From positions 62,001-126,000 of the forward strand of contig JAGQSC010000016.1 of assembly GCA_020439745.1 (NCBI GenBank): DNA of 64,000 bases. Direction: 5' to 3'. The stretch comes from Acidobacteriota bacterium (GTDB taxonomy: Bacteria > Acidobacteriota > Holophagae > Acanthopleuribacterales > Acanthopleuribacteraceae). Position 1 is the first letter of the stretch. Each line of letters begins with the position of its first letter. The position numbers and the translations under genes were made by a program. Shown piece by piece: positions 43,331 to 52,462 of the stretch. The notes beneath the pieces were generated by a model. That model saw only the letters and a program-made list of their open reading frames with translations. It had not been told where the DNA came from and searched no databases.

Positions 43331-45313
43331 ATGTACACCATCTATCACGGTCCTGGATTTTCCGAACGTCACCTCATCGATGAGCTGGAGCGGCGAGGTC
43401 TGGTCATTCGCGAACTCAACGCTGACACACGTCCCGATGACCACTGCCCAAATATTATCCTGGCCGACCATCAACTTATTGAACAGTTTGACGGCATGGA
43501 CGGATTGAGACGTCAATGCGGAACCATGTCCTACATCATTGCCAACACCCATACCGAAAGCGACTTGGAAGTACCCCAAAACTGGCCCCGCAACATGACA
43601 CTCAAGGCCATTGAAGCCGGAATCCGCCACACCGGTCTGTTGATTCGCCAACGCATGATGGAACACACGTTAGGTATAGAACGCAACCAATTGCTTCAGC
43701 TGACTAATATTGGCATTGCATTAAGTGCGGAAAAGAACCTGGACACGCTGCTGGCTCGTATCCTTACTGAGAGTAGAAATCTCGCGTGTTGCGATGCCGC
43801 TTCCCTGTTTTTGATGGAACGTCACGAGCAGAATCGTCGTAACCTCATATTCAAGCTCACGCAGAACGATACGATCGATTTCCCTTTTGAGGAAAAAAAG
43901 TTCCCCCTGGACAAGAATTCATTGGCTGGGTTTGTGGCACTCACAGGCGAAGTCTTGTGTCTGGAAGACGTCCACAAGCCTCCGGCCAACGCACCTTGGC
44001 GTTTCAACTCCTCTTTCGACCGCGAAATGGGTTACCACACCAGATCCATGCTGATCATCCCGATGCGCAATCATCAACAAGAAGTGATAGGCGTGCTTCA
44101 GTTCATCAACCGCAAAAAAGACCGATCTGTGAAGCTGGTCAGTGCGGCCGTGACGGAGCGAGAAACGATATCGTTTGACCGCGACATTGTGACCCTCTTG
44201 CGCGCCTTGGCCGGTCAAGCTGCAGTCGCCATCGATAACAGTATCCTAATTGCAAACATTCAACAGTTATTTGAGGGTTTCGTGAGCGCTGCAGTGACGG
44301 CCATCGAACAGCGTGACCCTACCACGAGTGGTCACTCGTTCCGAGTAGCTGAGTTATCGACACAAATGGCCATGGCCATGCCGCGCTTTGACCGTCCTCG
44401 ATTTCGAAGTGTCTCGTTTAGTGAAGAAGAGATCCGGGAATTGCGCTACGCCTCTTTGTTACATGATTTCGGCAAAGTGGGCGTTCGCGAACACGTCCTA
44501 GTCAAGGCAGACAAACTACCGCTCAACGGGCTTGACCACATGTGGTTCCGATACGAGCTACTCAAAGAACAAATCCGCAGGAAAGCTGCCGAAGAGAAAA
44601 TCTCGTTGATTCGTCAAGCAGGGGTCACGGCGTACGAACAAAAGGCCCCGGCCTTGGATGCAGCCATGCATCAAGAAATTGAACAACTGGACCATTTCTT
44701 TTCGGAGATCGTTTCTGCTAACAAGCCTTCTATACTCCCTGATGAACGCTACCACAACCTGGAAGCGATCCGCATGATGCCGTCTTTTCGTGCGGGCGAT
44801 CGGCAGTTGGAACTCTTAACTGAAGCAGAGTTCATGGCGCTTTCCGTACGAAAAGGCAGCTTGACACCGGAAGAACGCAGTGAGATAGAGTCGCATGTCG
44901 TGCACACCTATGATTTTCTGGCGCGCATTCCCTGGACCACAGGACTCAGCCGTATTCCTGATATTGCCGTTGCCCACCATGAGAAATTGGATGGAAGCGG
45001 GTACCCCAAAGGGCTCTCTGACGACGATATCCCCTTAGGATCCAAGATCATGACCGTATCGGACATTTACGATGCTCTCACTGCATCTGATCGTCCTTAT
45101 AAAGCTGCCATGCCCGCGCCGCGTGCCCTGGCGATCTTGGAAGACGAAGCCAAGCAGGGCCTACTTGATGGGGATCTGGTGCAACTTTTTATTGAATCCA
45201 AGATTTTCAACGTGGTCGATCCACAATACGGAAGAACCATGGGTACACTTGACGTACAGGTCCAACCTCACCGCGATGTTTGCGACTACGATTTTGAAGG
45301 GCGTTTCGATTAG
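43331..45313 (+). CDS. GAF and HD-GYP domain protein, probable c-di-GMP phosphodiesterase
   Basis: A 660-residue cytoplasmic signalling protein. The N-terminal 100 residues look like a diverged receiver-type fold without a clear phospho-acceptor Asp. A GAF domain spans about 135-310. The HD-GYP domain has HSFRVAELS near 336, HDFGKVGV near 378 and HHEKLDGSGYPKGL near 549. Metal and GYP residues are intact, so c-di-GMP hydrolysis is likely. Between HD and GYP there is a Lys/Glu-rich helical stretch about 100 residues longer than usual (roughly 395-515). It lies 13 bases after the hybrid kinase gene, suggesting a joint output. The ribosome binding site is weak. Confidence 0.87.
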   Translation: MYTIYHGPGFSERHLIDELERRGLVIRELNADTRPDDHCPNIILADHQLIEQFDGMDGLRRQCGTMSYIIANTHTESDLEVPQNWPRNMTLKAIEAGIRHTGLLIRQRMMEHTLGIERNQLLQLTNIGIALSAEKNLDTLLARILTESRNLACCDAASLFLMERHEQNRRNLIFKLTQNDTIDFPFEEKKFPLDKNSLAGFVALTGEVLCLEDVHKPPANAPWRFNSSFDREMGYHTRSMLIIPMRNHQQEVIGVLQFINRKKDRSVKLVSAAVTERETISFDRDIVTLLRALAGQAAVAIDNSILIANIQQLFEGFVSAAVTAIEQRDPTTSGHSFRVAELSTQMAMAMPRFDRPRFRSVSFSEEEIRELRYASLLHDFGKVGVREHVLVKADKLPLNGLDHMWFRYELLKEQIRRKAAEEKISLIRQAGVTAYEQKAPALDAAMHQEIEQLDHFFSEIVSANKPSILPDERYHNLEAIRMMPSFRAGDRQLELLTEAEFMALSVRKGSLTPEERSEIESHVVHTYDFLARIPWTTGLSRIPDIAVAHHEKLDGSGYPKGLSDDDIPLGSKIMTVSDIYDALTASDRPYKAAMPAPRALAILEDEAKQGLLDGDLVQLFIESKIFNVVDPQYGRTMGTLDVQVQPHRDVCDYDFEGRFD

Positions 45314-46176
45314 TCCGACGGAAATTGCGATGCGTCCCAAACCACAGAGGTCTCTTTTGCGTTCAATGGCCAGGAACTGATCTTCAGTTCGACACCGTTC
45401 ACCGTCCGCTGAAACCATGCCGACCGCTGATGATCCGGCGAGACACACGCAAATATTCCTTCAGGTATCAGCAACACCGCATCATTTGGATCATCAATTC
45501 GGCGCATGTAGACACCTTCATCGCCCCGTTGAAAAAAATAGCTATGATCATCTATCCAACGGGGAAAGTACTCATGGTGATCGTTTTTGCTGAGGTTTCT
45601 CATCGATCCAGAACCCAACGACATGAGGAAGATCTGGTCTTTGCCGTCACCTTTCTCCAAATAGAATAAGATGTCACCCTTGTTGAATGCACATTGCGGA
45701 TTATAGGGTTTGGGTCCCGCCCATGAAGTTACCGGTTTTACTTCCCCACTGGAGCGATCCCAGATCAAGATCTCCATATGACCATCGACATCGCCGTTGT
45801 ACAACAACCCCGCCCCATCATGAGTCCACTCCGGGCCACTTTCTCGAGATTCATCATGGGTCACCTGCGACCAGCGACCATCCTTATCTCTCAACCAAAT
45901 GTCTCGTTGACCATCCACCAAACGTGCGACTGCAAGGTAGTTACCATCGGGTGCGTAATCCGCATAAATACTGCCACGATCCAATATCGTCGTTTTGTTT
46001 GACGACAGATCGAGCTGAATCAAATGCCACTTGTCAGGCTTAAAGTCTGACCAGTCCGCTTTGGTCTGCATGACTGAAAACACAAGGCTCTGTCCTGACG
46101 GATGCCAAGTCAACCAACCTGGTGTCGTACGTAACGTGTCGGTTTGACAAAATATCAACAGAAAAAAAATCGCCAT
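45310..46176 (-). CDS. TolB/PD40-type beta-propeller protein
   Basis: A 288-residue protein made of WD40-like PD40 repeats: PGWLTWHPSGQSLVFS, YADYAPDGNYLAVAR, SGPEWTHDGAGLLYN, EYFPRWIDDHSYFF and ACVSPDHQRSAWF. The family resembles the propeller of TolB and of DPP-IV-type proteases but no catalytic domain is attached. A short hydrophobic N-terminus (AIFFLLIFC) suggests export. ATG at 46176 is preceded by GAGG and lies one base after the stop of the PAS kinase gene, so the two are coupled. It may be a sensor-associated periplasmic protein. Its last bases overlap the convergent HD-GYP gene. Confidence 0.75.
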   Translation of the reverse strand: MAIFFLLIFCQTDTLRTTPGWLTWHPSGQSLVFSVMQTKADWSDFKPDKWHLIQLDLSSNKTTILDRGSIYADYAPDGNYLAVARLVDGQRDIWLRDKDGRWSQVTHDESRESGPEWTHDGAGLLYNGDVDGHMEILIWDRSSGEVKPVTSWAGPKPYNPQCAFNKGDILFYLEKGDGKDQIFLMSLGSGSMRNLSKNDHHEYFPRWIDDHSYFFQRGDEGVYMRRIDDPNDAVLLIPEGIFACVSPDHQRSAWFQRTVNGVELKISSWPLNAKETSVVWDASQFPSD

Positions 46177-46177
46177 A

Positions 46178-48664
46178 TCATTGATCCTCACATACCAATT
46201 TCTCGTCAAGGACGTCACGTACCACTTTCCGGAACTGAACGGCACTGACGGGTTTGAGAAGAATACGTCTTACACCCAGTGCTGAAGGCGTGGATTGGGC
46301 CAGTTTCTGGCTAAATCCAGACATCAAGACAACCGGTAGTTTGGGGTTTACAGCAGCGATTGCCTTGGCGACTTTATCGCCGGTCATATCGGGCATCGTC
46401 TGATCGGTAATCACAAGGTCAAATCCCGCAGGATCTGCTTGAACCCAACGCACAGCTTCCACACTACTTGTCGTCGTTTGAATTCGATATCCGGACTTCT
46501 CCAGTACCGCACCCAGCATCGTCACAATGGGTGCTTCATCGTCGACCAAAAGAATACGTTCGTCTCCGCCACCTGCGGAGACTTCTGATGGCAGCGACTG
46601 AACCTGGCTGTCCGTCATCAATGGAAGCGCTACCTCTACGGACGTACCATAACCAACGCGGCTCTTTACCGCGATGCCACCACGGTGGTTCAAGACAATT
46701 CCATGAATCACCGACAAACCTAATCCCGTTCCTTCACCGACTGGCTTCGTGGTGAAGAAGGGTTCAAACACGCGGTCGAGGACTCCTTCGTCCATCCCTT
46801 CACCCGAATCTGAAACACTGACGATTGCATGGTGTCCAGGAGCTACATGGAAAGCATTCGTCGGGCCCAGGTCTGACTGCGCGATTCGCACCTTTAGGGT
46901 TCCTCCGCACTCACGCATGGCATAGATACTATTGGTGCATAAGTTGATGATGACCCGTTGAATATCTCCAGGATCGCCTTTGACCACACAGGTTTCACCC
47001 AATTGCAAATCCAAGACAACGGTCGAAGGCATGGTGGACTGTACCAACTTCATGGCCTCACCCACCACCGTGTTCAATGTCAAAGGCGTGTTTTGCTGTT
47101 CAGGTGTGCGACGACTGAAACGCAGTATTTGACGGATGAGGTCCTTTCCCCGAGCGATGAAAGACGCAGCCTGATCAATGGAACGGGAGTCAGACCGCGC
47201 CAGTTCAAGAGCCAGATCAATGCCCTGAAGAATGTTGTTGAAATCGTGGGCGACACCTCCTGCCAAAAGACCAATCGCCTCCATTTTTTGGGCATGTCGC
47301 AATTGTGCCTCCAACTGCTTTTCTGATGTAAGGTCCCTAATGACTGCCACCAACCGGTCAACAGCCGATATTTGATGGATACCGATTCTCATAGGAAACG
47401 GTGTTCCATCCGCTTTAACACCGGTCGCATCGAAAGAAGTGTTTCCCTTCAGTAGACTCCCTTGGAAACCGCTGGGCCCTGAAACCACCAAGTCCGTAAG
47501 CGCTGGTGGATGCTTGTCGCCACATAAGAACAATGCCTGAGCCGATGCATTCATTTGAACAATTTTGCCGTCGGCATCCAGCGTCAGGACTGCATCAAAC
47601 GCAGCATCCAATATCGCTTGATTCAACAGGTCGCGCGCCGTAATGGCGTCACGAGCTTCCATGAGTTGGGTGATCATGCTCTCACGCTCGCGTTCTGCTT
47701 TTATTCGGTCCGATATGTCCGAAACCGAGGCCATAAACACGGACTCGTGCCGCCATGCAAGGAATGCAGAACTGACTGCTAATACACAACTTATCGTATC
47801 GCCACCCTTCTTCCGTATCCGCAATTCGCCCTGCCACACGCCCAAATGCTGTAACGCATCCAGATCCAGAGCTGGGATCAGGAAATCAGAGATCTGGACA
47901 CCCATAATCTCGCCGATATGGGCGGCTCCAATCATCTGTAGGAACGAGCGATTGGCGTAGATGATCCTTCCCGTCGGATGGAACATGGCGATCCCGTTTA
48001 TGGACGACTCAATGGCTTTGTCTTTGACACGCATCAGGCTCTCAACCATGAGCTGCGCCGTCACATCCTTGAATGTGATCACGGCACCTGTAATATCACC
48101 CTCTTTGGTCACCTGGGCTCGGGCATTCATCGACATCCATATGGGTTCGTGATCACTTCGTTTGTATTCGTGATTCAAATCGTCACATGCTGCGCCTGTT
48201 GTCAGAGTAAGGCTCAACGAATGTGCACATGGCTCATCCAACTGAAGAACTTGCGCAAAATGCCGATGCATCAAATCGCTCTTAGGGCAGCCAATCAATC
48301 GCGCTGCATTTGAATTGCAATCCACAACACAACCTGTCCCATCGACAAAGAGCAATCCATCTGGTATCGCGTCCAATACGGATGATATTTCTGACCGCTC
48401 GTCCATTGGAAATAACGAAACCCATATTCGGCCATGGTCGGTGTGGTTGATGAAAACCTTGTAATAAGAACCTTGGATACGGGATTGGCTTACCCCTTCT
48501 GAGATTGCTGAGACACCTAACACATCCGTTAGCGAATGACCCAACAGCGGACGTTGCAGCAACTGCGCCGCAGTTGGATTAGCGTACGTGACCCTACCCT
48601 GCCTATCTGCGGCGATGATGCTGATGGGTATGTGTTCAAATGGCTCATCGATGCGGTCGTCCAT
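46178..48664 (-). CDS. PAS-domain hybrid histidine kinase with C-terminal receiver
   Basis: An 828-residue cytoplasmic kinase with no signal peptide or membrane helix. Four PAS-like domains occupy about 1-455 (for example IIAADRQGRVTYANPTAAQLL, LFVDGTGCVVDCNSNAARL and MFHPTGRIIYANRSFLQMIG). The acceptor site GVAHDFNNILQG is near residue 470. The ATPase has INLCTNSIYAM, VSDSGEGMD and GTGLGLSVIHG. The receiver at about 700-820 has LLVDDEAP, ITDQTMPD and KPVS. The FNN-type acceptor is characteristic of the NtrB-like hybrid group. It is encoded 75 bases after the lone receiver gene, which is its likely partner. Confidence 0.9.
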   Translation of the reverse strand: MDDRIDEPFEHIPISIIAADRQGRVTYANPTAAQLLQRPLLGHSLTDVLGVSAISEGVSQSRIQGSYYKVFINHTDHGRIWVSLFPMDERSEISSVLDAIPDGLLFVDGTGCVVDCNSNAARLIGCPKSDLMHRHFAQVLQLDEPCAHSLSLTLTTGAACDDLNHEYKRSDHEPIWMSMNARAQVTKEGDITGAVITFKDVTAQLMVESLMRVKDKAIESSINGIAMFHPTGRIIYANRSFLQMIGAAHIGEIMGVQISDFLIPALDLDALQHLGVWQGELRIRKKGGDTISCVLAVSSAFLAWRHESVFMASVSDISDRIKAERERESMITQLMEARDAITARDLLNQAILDAAFDAVLTLDADGKIVQMNASAQALFLCGDKHPPALTDLVVSGPSGFQGSLLKGNTSFDATGVKADGTPFPMRIGIHQISAVDRLVAVIRDLTSEKQLEAQLRHAQKMEAIGLLAGGVAHDFNNILQGIDLALELARSDSRSIDQAASFIARGKDLIRQILRFSRRTPEQQNTPLTLNTVVGEAMKLVQSTMPSTVVLDLQLGETCVVKGDPGDIQRVIINLCTNSIYAMRECGGTLKVRIAQSDLGPTNAFHVAPGHHAIVSVSDSGEGMDEGVLDRVFEPFFTTKPVGEGTGLGLSVIHGIVLNHRGGIAVKSRVGYGTSVEVALPLMTDSQVQSLPSEVSAGGGDERILLVDDEAPIVTMLGAVLEKSGYRIQTTTSSVEAVRWVQADPAGFDLVITDQTMPDMTGDKVAKAIAAVNPKLPVVLMSGFSQKLAQSTPSALGVRRILLKPVSAVQFRKVVRDVLDEKLVCEDQ

Positions 48665-48739
48665 CTTGATCCACCAAGTAAACGGAGCTTCTGTTAGATC
48701 AATCGGAATATGTCGTCGAAATGTTTAAGAAACCGTCGG

Positions 48740-49111
48740 TCATGGATAAATGAGTTGACGAACAATCTGCACTAAGTCGTCGCCTCTGACAGGTTTCTCG
48801 AGAATCTTGGCAACACCAGATGCCTCGGCCAATGCTTCAAATTCGCGCTGGTAGTAGCCAGTCATCAGAATGACTTGCGGCGGCGATGGTAGGCCATTTA
48901 TTTGCTTCGAAAACTCAAAACCATTGATGGGCTCCATGCGAACGTCACTGATCACCACCCGCGGTTGATGTTCTCGAATAAATTCAAGCGCGGTAAGGGG
49001 ATTATTGAATGTGTGAACATCAAATCCCGAAAAAGACAGGTACTGACTGACGATGACCAGAATCTGTTCATCATCATCCACAAGAACCAGAGCAATACGC
49101 TCACCAATCAC
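48740..49111 (-). CDS. Single-domain response regulator
   Basis: A 123-residue CheY-like receiver without an output domain. It has LVLVDDDEQ (acidic Mg site), the phospho-acceptor Asp in VVISDVRM, the switch Thr in ILMTGYYQ and Lys in ILEKPVRG. I chose GTG at 49111, with GAGG five bases upstream. An ATG at 49162 would overlap the preceding gene by 23 bases and add a segment not typical of receivers. It probably exchanges phosphate with the adjacent hybrid kinase. Confidence 0.85.
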   Translation of the reverse strand: MIGERIALVLVDDDEQILVIVSQYLSFSGFDVHTFNNPLTALEFIREHQPRVVISDVRMEPINGFEFSKQINGLPSPPQVILMTGYYQREFEALAEASGVAKILEKPVRGDDLVQIVRQLIYP

Positions 49112-49139
49112 GACAACCTCAGATGTGACGTTGAACGGC

Positions 49140-50594
49140 TCATCGTACCATGTTCTGTTCATCTGTTGAAAACACTTGAACGTCACAGACGTCGCTGTCA
49201 CTGAGATAGGCCAGGAATTGCGCTTCGCTTTCGCCACGCAGGTGCACGTCAAAAAACATGCGACTCGATCGGTCGACAATTTGGTGCATCTGACTCGCCC
49301 CCACAGGACTTAGCGGGCCCAGCCACTGATATATGCGCCCAAAATACGCGAAGTCACAGAAGTCAAAGTGTTGACTTTGATTGATCAACACCCAAACTGC
49401 TTCATTGCGTGCATGGGACAGGGCGAAGTCGTTGCGCCATCGTCGAGCTACCTCGCTTGAGAATAGCAAGTAAGGTGTCGTGATTTCGGCTCCAGAAAGG
49501 GTGGAACCGTAGTGGAAACCGTCCAGGTTCACAGCTGCACCGACCCGATCATCGACGATAGACCACTCAACAGCTGCTGCGCCCCCGAACGACATGCCGA
49601 TAGCTCCAACGGACGTCAAGTCCAGTCGTCCGGTCAACGCGTGTTCGAACTCACCCGTCTGGATTTTCTCACACGCATTGAAGGCAATCATCATGTCATC
49701 GACCCATATGTCGGAACGTTCAAGGACTGTTGGGATCAATGGCGCCAAAGACGCATACGAATTGGGATCAAAGTGGGGGTTTTCGGCCAGCGGCATCAAC
49801 GCCTCGCGAAAAGCGGAGACCTCATCATTGAACTGATTACCCAGGGCTTCATCGTAACTGATGAACTGACCATCAAGGTATTGGATACCCAAGCATTCGG
49901 ATGGGTGCGTAACCGAGCAAACCACATATCCGTGGCTGGCTAACTCTTCAATCAATCCCTGGTTTTGATTGACATATCCTTGCAAGTAGCCATGCGAAAA
50001 GAAGATCACGGGCAGTGGCCCTTCAAGAGGTGATGCCCCCAGATAAGTGTTGGTTTTCACCTTATCGAGGTGACTGAAGATATAGGATGGCATGTGCCAG
50101 GAACCCGCCATCACGCGACTCATTCGTTCGGCATCTGGCCAATAGGGTTCGGAGCGGTCGTGTTCGGTTATGATTGCTGGGTACCACAATTTGAGCATCA
50201 ACCGGCGACCTGAATCTTCCACTTCCAACCAGGTAGCGCCCACGCCATAAGGACCGGTCGGATCGGGCAATTGAAACACAGGAATGGTCCAAGGAAGAAA
50301 AACTGCAGCAATCCAGCTCGACGTAAATAGCATGAAACGAAAATAGGTTCGTGTGCGTGGCAGATCAGATCTCTGTCTATTTGCAAAAAGCAGCATCAGC
50401 GCAAAGGTGTTAATTCCCAAGAGTGCCCAGGCAGGCCAAAGCTGCCAACGACCACCTTCCACCCACCACTGGGCAAGCCAGGCACCCATGCCTGCAACCA
50501 TCAATGGGGGTAGCAGTTGCTTGCGCCGGCCAAAGACAATGGCCAAAGCTTGCAGCGCAAGTACCACAAACAAAATTACTTCGAGCGGCCTCAT
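49140..50594 (-). CDS. PAF-acetylhydrolase-like membrane alpha/beta hydrolase
   Basis: A 484-residue protein with about four N-terminal transmembrane helices (residues 1-110) and a hydrolase domain. It has VIFFSHGYLQGY (oxyanion loop), the nucleophile elbow GMSFGGAA, LDGFHYG with the catalytic Asp and SQHFDFCDF with the catalytic His. The wording matches the platelet-activating-factor acetylhydrolase/dienelactone hydrolase group, which cleaves short or oxidised acyl chains from phospholipids. The catalytic domain should face the periplasm or cytoplasm; topology is not settled. No Shine-Dalgarno is visible before the ATG at 50594. A hairpin lies there instead. Confidence 0.82.
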   Translation of the reverse strand: MRPLEVILFVVLALQALAIVFGRRKQLLPPLMVAGMGAWLAQWWVEGGRWQLWPAWALLGINTFALMLLFANRQRSDLPRTRTYFRFMLFTSSWIAAVFLPWTIPVFQLPDPTGPYGVGATWLEVEDSGRRLMLKLWYPAIITEHDRSEPYWPDAERMSRVMAGSWHMPSYIFSHLDKVKTNTYLGASPLEGPLPVIFFSHGYLQGYVNQNQGLIEELASHGYVVCSVTHPSECLGIQYLDGQFISYDEALGNQFNDEVSAFREALMPLAENPHFDPNSYASLAPLIPTVLERSDIWVDDMMIAFNACEKIQTGEFEHALTGRLDLTSVGAIGMSFGGAAAVEWSIVDDRVGAAVNLDGFHYGSTLSGAEITTPYLLFSSEVARRWRNDFALSHARNEAVWVLINQSQHFDFCDFAYFGRIYQWLGPLSPVGASQMHQIVDRSSRMFFDVHLRGESEAQFLAYLSDSDVCDVQVFSTDEQNMVR

Positions 50595-50604
50595 GGCCGT
50601 AGTC

Positions 50605-50624
50605 TAACCGGCATCGGCCGGTTA
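50605..50624 (-). promoter_or_regulatory. Hairpin in front of the acetylhydrolase start codon
   Basis: TAACCGGC (50605-50612) pairs perfectly with GCCGGTTA (50617-50624) across a four-base loop. It lies between the stop of the epimerase gene (50631) and the ATG at 50594 on the minus strand. There is no T-run, so it is not a standard terminator. Its closeness to the start codon suggests an mRNA structure affecting translation or stability. Confidence 0.4.
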
Positions 50625-50630
50625 AGTCAC

Positions 50631-51542
50631 CTAGGAGACGCTGCGGCGACGTTCGCAGCGCCGCGACAATACAATCGCATCAGACAGAATACGATCCATA
50701 CTCTCTTTGGGTGCCCAGCCAGGTACGGACGGAGAGAAAACCTGCAAGTCTTCAATGGGTTCCCGGTAGAGTGGGTGGACGGCACGGCGGGGGTTCAAGT
50801 ACGCAATCTCGGATCGCGAAGCGGTCACCGACTTAATGCGTTGCGCCAAGTCAATAACCCTCGTGTGCATTCCGCGGGCAACATAGGTCCCAGCGGGGCT
50901 GAACAAACTAATCTCGACCGCGCGAGCGACGTCATCCACATGTAACAACTCATGGGATCGATGGCCATCCCCGAATACGGTAATCGGTCTTCCCGTCTGA
51001 GCCTGTTCCATCATGCGGGGAACCGCGAATCCCGCAGCAGAACTCTGACCGGGCCCAGCAATGGTGCAGCTTCTCAATACCCAGTATGGAAGCGACGCTC
51101 GGCTAAGGGTAAAGGCAATCTCCATTTCGGCGCGCCTTTTTGCACGGATAAAGGTGTTCCTTGGTGCTTGTGGTCTAACCAGCGTGTCTTCGGCTTCAAG
51201 GGTCGAAAGAAATAGAAGTGGGACCCGCATATTGACAGCCCAGTTGGTGACATGACGAGCGAGCCCAAGAATTTCCGCTTCCAAACGAGGGCGATCCAGA
51301 ATATGAAAGGCGCCCACGGGCCCCGCGAGATGTACGATTCGGTCTATGCGTCCGGTGGGTGCTTCCACATCTCTCACATCGGCGATATCTGCATCGAACT
51401 GACTGCGGCCCGCAAACCAGGTTGGGCTTACCAATGCGGTGCTCAAATTGTCGATGACGACCACCTCATGGCCGTGATCCAATAACAGTTTGGTCAGCGC
51501 CCGCCCTACAAATCCGAGCCCACCGGTAATCAGCACTCGCAT
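50631..51542 (-). CDS. Extended SDR / NAD-dependent epimerase-like protein lacking the catalytic Tyr
   Basis: A 303-residue Rossmann protein of the sugar-nucleotide epimerase/dehydratase family. It has VLITGGLGFVGRAL (NAD site), VVIDNLS (adenine-ribose contact), DRIVHLAGPVG and SHELLHVDDVARAV. At the YxxxK active site the sequence reads FIRAK, so the Tyr is Phe while Lys is kept. Unless another residue substitutes, redox chemistry would be weak. It may be a structural or binding paralogue. GGAGGG fixes the ATG at 51542. The neighbouring SDR also has an altered active site. Confidence 0.83.
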   Translation of the reverse strand: MRVLITGGLGFVGRALTKLLLDHGHEVVVIDNLSTALVSPTWFAGRSQFDADIADVRDVEAPTGRIDRIVHLAGPVGAFHILDRPRLEAEILGLARHVTNWAVNMRVPLLFLSTLEAEDTLVRPQAPRNTFIRAKRRAEMEIAFTLSRASLPYWVLRSCTIAGPGQSSAAGFAVPRMMEQAQTGRPITVFGDGHRSHELLHVDDVARAVEISLFSPAGTYVARGMHTRVIDLAQRIKSVTASRSEIAYLNPRRAVHPLYREPIEDLQVFSPSVPGWAPKESMDRILSDAIVLSRRCERRRSVS

Positions 51543-51667
51543 CCAGCCCTCCGCAAAAGTCACTGGTGAGCAAACTTTAAGCCAACTCTTTATTTATCAG
51601 CAACATAATCAAGTTCGGCTTGTCGACCCATCACCCTACAGCCAGTTGTGTCAATCAACAGAGACAA

Positions 51668-52462
51668 CTAATGCCGGAAACCCGTTTCTCGACCGACCCA
51701 ACGAGCCAACGCTGGGAAGCGAAAAAACCAGCGGATGAGTGCGGGATAACAGTATTCACGTTTGGGGTGATCGATGAGCCGTTCTATGACACGTGCACAT
51801 TCTTCAGGTGGAATCGTTCGCGACAATTGGTTTGCCTTTGGAATTCGGGCTTCAGACCCAGGATTATGCTGGAAGTAACCCGAGCTCACTTTGCCAAACA
51901 CAACGTGCGTGGTTGTGACCCCCGTGCCAGCCAAATCTTGATACAGCGCTTCGTTCAAGCCGCGCAATGCATATCTTGCAGCCACATAACCTGTCGCACC
52001 AGGCCAAGGACTCAACGACGCGGGAGACCCCACAAACAGGATCCTGCCGGACCCGCGTTTCAAGAAGTGGGGCATCCAGAATTGCGTGACATTGAATGCG
52101 CAAAAATACGGCGCGTCCATCATACGTCGCGCCTCATCAGGTGTGGTTTCCTCAATGAACTTCCACGCACCTGCACCCGCCGCATGAATCAGTACGTTCG
52201 GCACCCCCAGCAAATGTTCAATTCGGCTCATGATCGCCTGGGTGACTTCCCCCGTGGACAGATCACCTGCCTCAAAATGCGCCTCGAGTCCGCGATCATT
52301 CAAATCGCTGCAAACGGCAGCGAGTTTCTCCTTGGAACGAGCGACGAGCACGACGCGATATCCAGCCTGCGCCAGAAGCCTTGAAGAGGCTTCGCCAATG
52401 CCGCTTGATGCACCCGTCACGATGGCTATGGGTGGTGTCAGTCTACTTTGCGAGTTGTGCAA
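51668..52462 (-). CDS. Short-chain dehydrogenase with YxxxR in place of YxxxK
   Basis: A 264-residue classical SDR: TGASSGIGEASS (cofactor loop), VLIHAAGAG (NNAG position), the catalytic Ser in LFVGSPASLS and Tyr in GYVAARYAL. The active-site Lys is replaced by Arg, a rare change that may lower activity. Arg in the VVLVARSKEK region suggests NADPH preference. The TTG at 52462 lies 20 bases inside the lytic transglycosylase gene with no clear ribosome binding site, so translation would depend on coupling. The substrate is unknown. Confidence 0.83.
   Translation of the reverse strand: MHNSQSRLTPPIAIVTGASSGIGEASSRLLAQAGYRVVLVARSKEKLAAVCSDLNDRGLEAHFEAGDLSTGEVTQAIMSRIEHLLGVPNVLIHAAGAGAWKFIEETTPDEARRMMDAPYFCAFNVTQFWMPHFLKRGSGRILFVGSPASLSPWPGATGYVAARYALRGLNEALYQDLAGTGVTTTHVVFGKVSSGYFQHNPGSEARIPKANQLSRTIPPEECARVIERLIDHPKREYCYPALIRWFFRFPALARWVGRETGFRH

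Noticed and set aside
51620-52384. A 254-codon open frame antisense to the SDR gene
   Set aside because: It mirrors the SDR coding sequence, and the translation is rich in Arg, Cys and His as expected for an antisense shadow.
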